NCBI GenBank assembly: GCA_021848555.1 | Contig: JAJZUN010000048.1 | Span: 1-11,273 of the forward strand | Direction: 5' to 3' | Source of the DNA: Pseudomonadota bacterium | GTDB lineage: Bacteria > Pseudomonadota > Gammaproteobacteria > Burkholderiales > SG8-39 | Length of the DNA: 11,273 nucleotides | Position numbers and translations under genes: made by a program | The notes under the pieces: model-generated | The model's database searches: none | Told to the model about the DNA's origin: nothing | Seen by the model: the letters and a program-made list of their open reading frames with translations, nothing else | Shown: positions 6,522 to 11,273 of the stretch, piece after piece | How the letters are laid out: each line of letters opens with the position of its first letter | How positions within the stretch are numbered: the first letter of the stretch is position 1

Positions 6522-7234
6522 TGGCGGCGCTGCTGCAAGTGGCCGGGCTGCACGCCGCCTACGGGCCGACGCGGGTGCTGCACGGCATCGATTTCGCGCT
6601 GGAGGAGGGGTCGATCACGGCGCTGCTCGGCGCCAACGGCGCCGGCAAGACCACCACGCTGCGCGCGCTCTGCGCCATGGTGAAGACCGAGGGCGAGATC
6701 CGCTTCGGCGGGGCGCGCATCGAAGGACGATCGACCGAGGACATCGTGCGCATGGGGCTAGCCCATGTGCCGGACGGACGCGGCACCTTCGTCAATCTCA
6801 GCACCGAAGAGAACCTGCGCCTGGGCGCCTATGTGCGCCGCGACAAGCGCGAGGTGGAGCGGGATTTCGAGCGCATCTACGCTTATTTTCCGCGGCTGAA
6901 GGAGCGCCGCCATCAGCAGGCCGGCACCCTCTCCGGCGGCGAGCAGCAGATGCTGGCGGTGTCGCGCGCGCTGATGCTGCGGCCGCGGCTGCTGCTGCTG
7001 GACGAGCCGTCGTTCGGCCTGGCGCCGCTGGTCGTGCGCGAGATTTTCGGCATCATGCGCACCATCAACCAGACCGAGAGGGTCAGCATCCTGCTGGTGG
7101 AGCAGAACGCGGCGATGGCCCTGGACCTGGCGGACCACGCCTACCTGATCGAGACCGGCCGCGTGGTGCTGTCGGGAACGTCGGACCAGATCAAGCAGGA
7201 CGAGGCGGTGCGCCGCTCCTACCTCGGGTACTAG
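6521..7234 (+). CDS. livF: Branched-chain-type (HAAT) ABC transporter ATP-binding protein LivF
   Basis: A 237-residue second ATPase, the same length as E. coli LivF. It has Walker A GANGAGKT (37-44), a canonical signature LSGGEQ (137-142) and Walker B LLLLDEP (157-163). LLVEQN (191-196) has Gln where most ABC proteins have the switch His, as is usual for LivF. The residues after the Q-loop region, HVPDGRGTF (82-90), match the LivF VPEGR-type motif. It should pair with LivG beneath the LivH/LivM membrane channel. The start overlaps the livG stop by one base, and livH begins 11 bases after its stop, so it lies within a single operon. No defects are seen. Confidence 0.94.
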   Translation: MAALLQVAGLHAAYGPTRVLHGIDFALEEGSITALLGANGAGKTTTLRALCAMVKTEGEIRFGGARIEGRSTEDIVRMGLAHVPDGRGTFVNLSTEENLRLGAYVRRDKREVERDFERIYAYFPRLKERRHQQAGTLSGGEQQMLAVSRALMLRPRLLLLDEPSFGLAPLVVREIFGIMRTINQTERVSILLVEQNAAMALDLADHAYLIETGRVVLSGTSDQIKQDEAVRRSYLGY

Positions 7235-7245
7235 GGGAAGAACAC

Positions 7246-8118
7246 GTGGACGCCCTCATCCATCAAGTCCTCGCCGGTCTCGCCACCGGCGGCATCTACG
7301 CGAGCGTGGCGCTGGCGCTGGTGATGATCTACCAGGCCACCCATCACTTGAACTTCGCCCAGGGCGAACTGGCGATGTTCTGCACCTATCTCGCCTGGAC
7401 CCTGATCAACGCCGGTTTCGGCTACTGGACCGCTTTCCTGCTGACCGTCGGCCTGTCGTTCGTGCTCGGCGTCGTCATCGGACGGGTGGTGATCAGGCCG
7501 GTCGAGAATTCGCCGGTGCTCGCGGTGGTGGTGGTGTTCATCGGCCTGCTGGTGATCCTGAACAGCGTCACCGGCTGGATCTACAGCTACACCATCAAGA
7601 CGTTTCCCAGCCCGTTCCCGGCCGAACCGCTGTTCGGCAACAAGTACATGTCCTCGCACGAGATCGGTGCAATCGGGATCACGCTGGTCGTTCTGCTGCT
7701 GCTGTACGCGTTCTTCCGCTACACCCCGCTCGGGCTGGCGATGCGCGCCGCGGCGCAGAACCCGGCCTCGGCGAAGCTGGTGGGCATACGCGTGGGCTGG
7801 ATGCTCGCCCTCGGCTGGGGCCTGGCCTGCGCCATCGGCGCGGTGGCGGGCATGATGGTGGCGCCGATCGTGTTCCTCGACCCGAACATGATGGCCGGCA
7901 TCCTGCTTTATGCCTTCGCCGCGGCGCTGATCGGCGGCGTGGACAGCCCGGGCGGCGCGGTATTCGGCGGCTTCCTCGTCGGCGTGCTGGAGAACGTGCT
8001 CGGCGCCTTCGTCATCGGCAACGAGTTGAAGCTCGCGGTGGCGCTGGTGCTGATCATCGGCGTGCTGGTGGTGAAGCCTACCGGCTTCTTCGGCAAAGTG
8101 CACGTGATCCGCGTATGA
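7246..8118 (+). CDS. livH: Branched-chain-type (HAAT) ABC transporter permease LivH
   Basis: A 290-residue inner-membrane permease made mostly of hydrophobic segments. The N-terminal GLATGGIYASVALALVMIYQ and the following HLNFAQGELAMF (34-45) are hallmarks of LivH. The cytoplasmic coupling loop GLAMRAAAQNPASAKLVG (163-180) is the site that docks to the ATPases. A conserved GGVDSPGGAVFGGFLVG segment follows at 230-246. The start is GTG 7246 with AGGGGAAG at 7233-7240 as ribosome site. The last four bases overlap the start of livM (ATGA), so the two permeases are coupled. It forms half of the translocation channel with LivM. Substrate is not revealed: this family carries branched-chain amino acids but also urea, amides and aromatic acids. 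Confidence 0.94.
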   Translation: MDALIHQVLAGLATGGIYASVALALVMIYQATHHLNFAQGELAMFCTYLAWTLINAGFGYWTAFLLTVGLSFVLGVVIGRVVIRPVENSPVLAVVVVFIGLLVILNSVTGWIYSYTIKTFPSPFPAEPLFGNKYMSSHEIGAIGITLVVLLLLYAFFRYTPLGLAMRAAAQNPASAKLVGIRVGWMLALGWGLACAIGAVAGMMVAPIVFLDPNMMAGILLYAFAAALIGGVDSPGGAVFGGFLVGVLENVLGAFVIGNELKLAVALVLIIGVLVVKPTGFFGKVHVIRV

Positions 8119-9146
8119 ACAGGCGCGCCATGATGTTCATTGCCCTGGCGCTGCTGGCGGCGTGCGCGCTGCCGCTCCTGGTGAGCAATTACCGCGTGTT
8201 CCAGTTCACCCTGGTCCTGGTGTACGCGATCGCGCTGCTGGGGCTCAATCTGCTCACCGGCTACAACGGCCAGATTTCGCTCGGACACGGCGCGTTCTAC
8301 GCCATCGGCGCGTATTGCGCGGCGATCCTGATGGACAAGTTCGGCGTGCCCTACTGGGCGACGCTGCCGGTGGCGGGCGCGGTGTGCCTGGTGGTCGGGT
8401 TCCTGTTCGGCCTGCCCGCCTTGCGCCTGGAAGGCCTGTACCTGGCGCTCGCCACGTTCGCGCTCGGCGTGTCGATGCCGCAGCTGCTCAAGTACCACCA
8501 TCTCGAAAAGTGGACCGGCGGCGTGCAGGGCATGGTCATCGTCAAGCCGGATCCGCCGTTCGGCCTGCCGCTCAGCCCGGACCAATGGCTGTACTATTTC
8601 ACGCTCGCGGTGATGATCCTGATGTTCGTGCTCGCCTGGAACCTGCTGCGCGGCCGGGTCGGACGCGCGCTGATCGCGATCCGCGACCACCATACCGCGG
8701 CCGAGGCGATGGGCGTCAACACCGCGCTGTACAAGTCGCTGACCTTCGGCGTGAGCGCGATGTACACCGGCATTGCGGGCGCGCTGGGCGCCATCGCGAT
8801 CCAGTTCGTCGCGCCCGACAGCTTCAATATCTTCCTGTCGATCACCTTCCTCGTCGGCATCGTGATCGGCGGGCTGGCCTCCATCCCCGGCGCGATCTAC
8901 GGCGCCCTGTTCATCCAGTTCATCCCCAACATCGCCGACGAGATCTCCAAGGCCGCGCCCTGGGCGATATTCGGGATTTTTCTGATCGGTTTCGTCTACG
9001 CCATGCCGCTGGGGGTAAACGGGGCGATCCGCCTGCTGATCGCGCGCCTGGCGCGCAAGCGGCAGACGGGTCTGCGCGCGGCCGGCTCGCCTCTTATCGA
9101 GGCGGCGGCCGGCAAGCCGGAAAACGATTCACACACAGCCGGGTGA
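8115..9146 (+). CDS. livM: Branched-chain-type (HAAT) ABC transporter permease LivM
   Basis: A 343-residue inner-membrane permease, shorter than E. coli LivM (425) but a common length for the wider family. The LivM hallmark LLTGYNGQISLGHGAFYAIG is at 46-65, and the ATPase-contacting loop GRALIAIRDHHTAAEAMGVN at 183-202. The membrane part ends near residue 313 and is followed by a polar tail of about 30 residues rich in Ala, Gly and charged residues. ATG 8115 overlaps the livH stop by four bases. The binding-protein gene starts 32 bases downstream with a much stronger ribosome site, a normal way to make binding protein in excess over permease. Confidence 0.94.
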   Translation: MNRRAMMFIALALLAACALPLLVSNYRVFQFTLVLVYAIALLGLNLLTGYNGQISLGHGAFYAIGAYCAAILMDKFGVPYWATLPVAGAVCLVVGFLFGLPALRLEGLYLALATFALGVSMPQLLKYHHLEKWTGGVQGMVIVKPDPPFGLPLSPDQWLYYFTLAVMILMFVLAWNLLRGRVGRALIAIRDHHTAAEAMGVNTALYKSLTFGVSAMYTGIAGALGAIAIQFVAPDSFNIFLSITFLVGIVIGGLASIPGAIYGALFIQFIPNIADEISKAAPWAIFGIFLIGFVYAMPLGVNGAIRLLIARLARKRQTGLRAAGSPLIEAAAGKPENDSHTAG

Positions 9147-9178
9147 AGCAACCGGCGCAATCAACGGAGGAGACCGCC

Positions 9179-10381
9179 ATGAAACGCATGTTTGTTCCTG
9201 CTGCATTTGTCGTCGCCGCGGCGCTGGCCGCATCCCCTGCGCTGGCCCAGAAGAAGTACGACACGGGCGCGAGCGACAAGGAAATCAAGATCGGCAACAT
9301 CAACCCCTACAGCGGGCCGGCGTCGGCGTATGGCGCGATCGGCAAGGCGATCGGCGCCTACTTCAAGAAGATCAATGACGAAGGCGGCGTCAACGGCCGC
9401 AAGATCAACTTCGTCTCCTACGACGACGGCTACAGCCCGCCCAAGGCGGTCGAGATGGCGCGCAAGCTCGTCGAGCAGGACGAAGTGCTGTTCATCTTCC
9501 AGTCGCTGGGCACGCCGTCGAACTCGGCCATCCACAAGTACATGAACGCGAAGAAGGTGCCGCAGTTGTTCGTGGCGACAGGCGCCAGCAAGTGGAACGA
9601 CCCGAAGAATTTCCCCTGGACCATGGGCTGGCAGCCGAACTACCAGACCGAAGGTACGATTTACGCCCAGCACATCCTGAAGAATTCGCCGAACGCCAAG
9701 ATCGGCATCCTTTACCAGAACGACGACTACGGCAAGGACGTGCTGCAAGGCTTCAAGAACGGACTGGGCGCCAAGACGGGCATGATCGTCAAGGAAGTGA
9801 CGTACGAAGTCAGCGACCCGACCGTGGATTCGCAGATGGTCCAGCTGCAGTCCTCGGGCGCGGATACCTTCATCAACATCACGACGCCGAAATTCGCCGC
9901 CATGGCCGTGCGCAAAGCCTACGACAGCGGCTGGAAGCCGGTGCAATATCTCAACAACGTCGGGGCCGCGGTCGGTTCGGTGCTGGTGCCCGCCGGACTG
10001 GAAAAGTCGGCAGGCGTGATCACCACCCGCTACCTCAAGGATCCGACCGACAAGGCCTTCGCGAACGATGCGGCCGTCCTGGAGTGGACCGCGTTCATGA
10101 AGAAGTACTATCCGGACGGAAACCTGCTCGACTCCAACCCCTTCTATGGCTGGGCCGTGGCGCAGACCATGGTGCAGGTGCTCAAGCAGTGCGGAGACAA
10201 CCTGACGCGCGAGAACGTGATGAAACAGGCGGCCAGCCTCAAGGATTTCGCCCTCCCTGCCCTGCTTCCGGGGATCAAGATCAACACCAGCGCGACGGAT
10301 TTTGCGCCGATCCAGGCGATGCAGCTGATCAAATTCGACGGCAAGCAGTACCAGGCTTTCAGCGAGGTCATGGGCAATTAG
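9179..10381 (+). CDS. Periplasmic substrate-binding protein of the Liv-type transporter (type 1 fold)
   Basis: A 400-residue protein with a classical signal peptide: MKR, a hydrophobic core to about residue 20, then cleavage after ALA23 just before QKKYD. The mature part begins EIKIGNINPYSGPASAYG, the ligand-site motif of the Peripla_BP_6 family. DDGYSPPKAVEMARKLVEQD, LFVATGASKW and ILYQNDDYGKD follow in the expected order of a two-lobed Leu/Ile/Val-type binding protein. There is no lipobox, so it is soluble in the periplasm. GGAGGAG lies six bases before the ATG, the strongest ribosome site in the operon. It should bind the ligand and deliver it to LivH/LivM. The ligand is unknown; relatives bind amino acids, amides or aromatic carboxylates. 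A close paralogue begins 174 bases downstream. Confidence 0.93.
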   Translation: MKRMFVPAAFVVAAALAASPALAQKKYDTGASDKEIKIGNINPYSGPASAYGAIGKAIGAYFKKINDEGGVNGRKINFVSYDDGYSPPKAVEMARKLVEQDEVLFIFQSLGTPSNSAIHKYMNAKKVPQLFVATGASKWNDPKNFPWTMGWQPNYQTEGTIYAQHILKNSPNAKIGILYQNDDYGKDVLQGFKNGLGAKTGMIVKEVTYEVSDPTVDSQMVQLQSSGADTFINITTPKFAAMAVRKAYDSGWKPVQYLNNVGAAVGSVLVPAGLEKSAGVITTRYLKDPTDKAFANDAAVLEWTAFMKKYYPDGNLLDSNPFYGWAVAQTMVQVLKQCGDNLTRENVMKQAASLKDFALPALLPGIKINTSATDFAPIQAMQLIKFDGKQYQAFSEVMGN

Positions 10382-10383
10382 CG

Positions 10384-10460
10384 TAGTTTCAAAATGAGGG
10401 GATATCCCCTACAGGGACTACCTCCGGGGCGCCTCCCCTCATACTCCCCTGAATCGGACC
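10384..10460 (+). repeat. Intergenic hairpin repeat, copy 2 (first copy at 2022-2071, opposite orientation)
   Basis: Starting three bases after the binding-protein stop, ATGAGGGGA (10394-10402) pairs with TCCCCTCAT (10434-10442). The enclosed 31 bases start within a perfect 14-base palindrome, AGGGGATATCCCCT (10397-10410), and offer a CCCC/GGGG inner pairing (10406-10409 with 10426-10429). The tail 10443-10460 (CTCCCCTGAATCGG and flanks) matches copy 1. One stem position changes from C-G in copy 1 to T-A here, keeping the pairing. It may cap and protect the 3' end of the binding-protein mRNA or cause partial termination. Confidence 0.55.
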
Positions 10461-10484
10461 GCCGCCGCTGTGGCCGGCGGCGGT
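10458..10484 (+). terminator. Strong GC hairpin between the two binding-protein genes
   Basis: ACCGCCGCCG (10458-10467) and CGGCGGCGGT (10475-10484) form a perfect 10-bp stem with a 7-base loop. It begins 77 bases after the upstream stop. No T-run follows (AAGTGCAGG), so it is either an inefficient terminator or a 3'-end protecting structure. Confidence 0.4.
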
Positions 10485-10505
10485 AAGTGCAGGCGCGGCT
10501 TGAGC

Positions 10506-10557
10506 GATAATGACGACCCGGGCGGGTGAAACTGCCCGCAACCGAAAAGGTCGTCAT
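10506..10557 (+). promoter_or_regulatory. Inverted repeat covering a possible -10 and the start of the second binding-protein gene
   Basis: ATGACGACC (10510-10518) is perfectly complementary to GGTCGTCAT (10549-10557), which contains the GG of the AAAAGG ribosome site (10545-10550) and the first two bases of the ATG. A second stem, CGGGC (10519-10523) with GCCCG (10534-10538), stacks directly on it. In RNA this would hide the ribosome site and start codon. GATAAT at 10506-10511 is a 5/6 match to a -10 box but lacks a good -35. If it is used, the RNA would start within the left arm and the repeat would act as a DNA operator instead. Confidence 0.45.
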
Positions 10558-11273
10558 GCCCGTCCATCGTTTCCTGAGTTCCGCCGCGCTGGTTCTTCTC
10601 GTTGCGACCCTGCCCGTACAGGCGCAGAACGCATACGATCCGGGTGCCTCCGACACCGAAATCAAGATCGGCAACCTCATGCCCTACAGCGGGCCGGCGT
10701 CGGCTTACGCCACCATAGGGAAAGTCGAAGCTGCGTACTTCAGGAAAATCAACGACGAGGGCGGCATCAAGGGCCGCAAGATCAAATTCATCAGCCTCGA
10801 CGACGGCTACAGCCCGCCGAAAGCGGTGGAAATGACGCGGCGTCTGGTCGAGCAGGACCAGGTCCTGCTCATATTCAACTCCTTGGGCACGCCGTCGAAT
10901 TCGGCCGTTCACAAGTACCTGAACGCGAAACAGGTGCCGCAGCTGTTCGTCGCCACCGGCGCGAGCAAATGGGGCGATCCGAAACACTACCCCTGGACCA
11001 TGGGCGGGCAGCCGAATTACCGGAGCGAGGGCAGGATCTACGCGCTGCACATCCTGAAGACCAGGCCGAACGCCAGGATAGGCGTGCTTTACCAGAACGA
11101 CGACTACGGCAAGGATTATCTGCAGGGCTTCAAGGAGGGCCTGGGCGACCGGGCGAAACTGATTGTTGCCGAAGTGTCCTACGAAGTCACCGACCCGACC
11201 GTCGATTCGCAGATCCTCGCGCTCAAGGGCTCGGGGGCCGACGTATTCTTCAACATCAGCACGCCGAAGTTTG
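10556..11273 (+). CDS. Second periplasmic substrate-binding protein, paralogue of the upstream one (3' end outside window)
   Basis: The reading frame is open from ATG 10556 to the window end (239 complete codons). A signal peptide (MPVHRFLSS, then a hydrophobic core, then PVQA) is followed by a mature start at about residue 24 (QNAYDPGASD). It aligns to the upstream binding protein without gaps; by hand count 161 of 216 mature residues are identical (about 75%). The family motifs IGNLMPYSGPASAY, DDGYSPPKAVEM, LFVATGASKW and VLYQNDDYGKD are kept. Differences cluster at ASAYATIGKVEAAYF (versus ASAYGAIGKAIGAYF) and MGGQPNYRSEGRIYALH (versus MGWQPNYQTEGTIYAQH), so the ligand may differ. The ribosome site AAAAGG is five bases upstream and weaker than its paralogue's. 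It probably shares the LivGFHM complex; no second transporter is seen before the window ends. Confidence 0.9.
   Translation, partial: MPVHRFLSSAALVLLVATLPVQAQNAYDPGASDTEIKIGNLMPYSGPASAYATIGKVEAAYFRKINDEGGIKGRKIKFISLDDGYSPPKAVEMTRRLVEQDQVLLIFNSLGTPSNSAVHKYLNAKQVPQLFVATGASKWGDPKHYPWTMGGQPNYRSEGRIYALHILKTRPNARIGVLYQNDDYGKDYLQGFKEGLGDRAKLIVAEVSYEVTDPTVDSQILALKGSGADVFFNISTPKF

Noticed and set aside
7231..8103. A 290-codon - strand frame opposite livH
   Set aside because: His/Gln/Glu/Arg-rich product with no motif, lying exactly antisense to a clear permease.
1..11273. CRISPR arrays, tRNA or rRNA genes, insertion sequences, phage genes
   Set aside because: No regularly spaced repeats, cloverleaf-like sequence, rRNA-like stretch, transposase or phage protein was recognised by eye on either strand.

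Overview
The window is a high-G+C bacterial chromosome segment with densely packed genes, all on the + strand. The gene families (a YcbL-like metallo-hydrolase next to phosphoenolpyruvate carboxylase, and a branched-chain-type ABC importer with its binding proteins) and the G/C-ending codons suggest a proteobacterium, most likely a betaproteobacterium. That placement is inference; no rRNA or other phylogenetic marker is present.

Layout: (1) 1-132 is the C-terminal end of a BON-domain protein, followed by a GC hairpin and about 290 bp without a convincing intact gene. (2) 427-1040 is a type II toxin-antitoxin pair, an AbrB-type antitoxin and a PIN/VapC toxin. It has a readable promoter whose -10 lies inside a palindrome, and a lower G+C content than the genes around it. 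(3) 1097-1930 is an aldo/keto reductase resembling E. coli YeaE. (4) 1931-2101 is a spacer packed with palindromes, including one copy of a repeat that occurs again near 10.4 kb in the opposite orientation. (5) 2102-5546 holds a YcbL-like metallo-beta-lactamase-fold hydrolase and a complete phosphoenolpyruvate carboxylase (ppc). (6) 5730-10381 is a complete five-gene HAAT/Liv-type ABC import operon: two ATPases, two permeases and a periplasmic binding protein. (7) 10382-10555 carries the second repeat copy, a strong GC hairpin and a hairpin overlapping a start codon. (8) 10556-11273 is the start of a second periplasmic binding protein, a close paralogue of the first, cut by the window end.

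Working together: LivG/LivF power the LivH/LivM channel, and the exported binding protein delivers the ligand. The second binding protein probably feeds the same channel and may widen or shift substrate range. The substrate cannot be told from sequence alone. The aldo/keto reductase and the glyoxalase-II-like hydrolase could both handle 2-oxoaldehyde-type metabolites, and ppc supplies oxaloacetate; neither is clearly tied to the transporter.

I see no clearly new biological system. The most interesting items are non-coding: the repeat pair with a covarying base pair in its stem, and the inverted repeat that would cover the ribosome site and start codon of the second binding protein.
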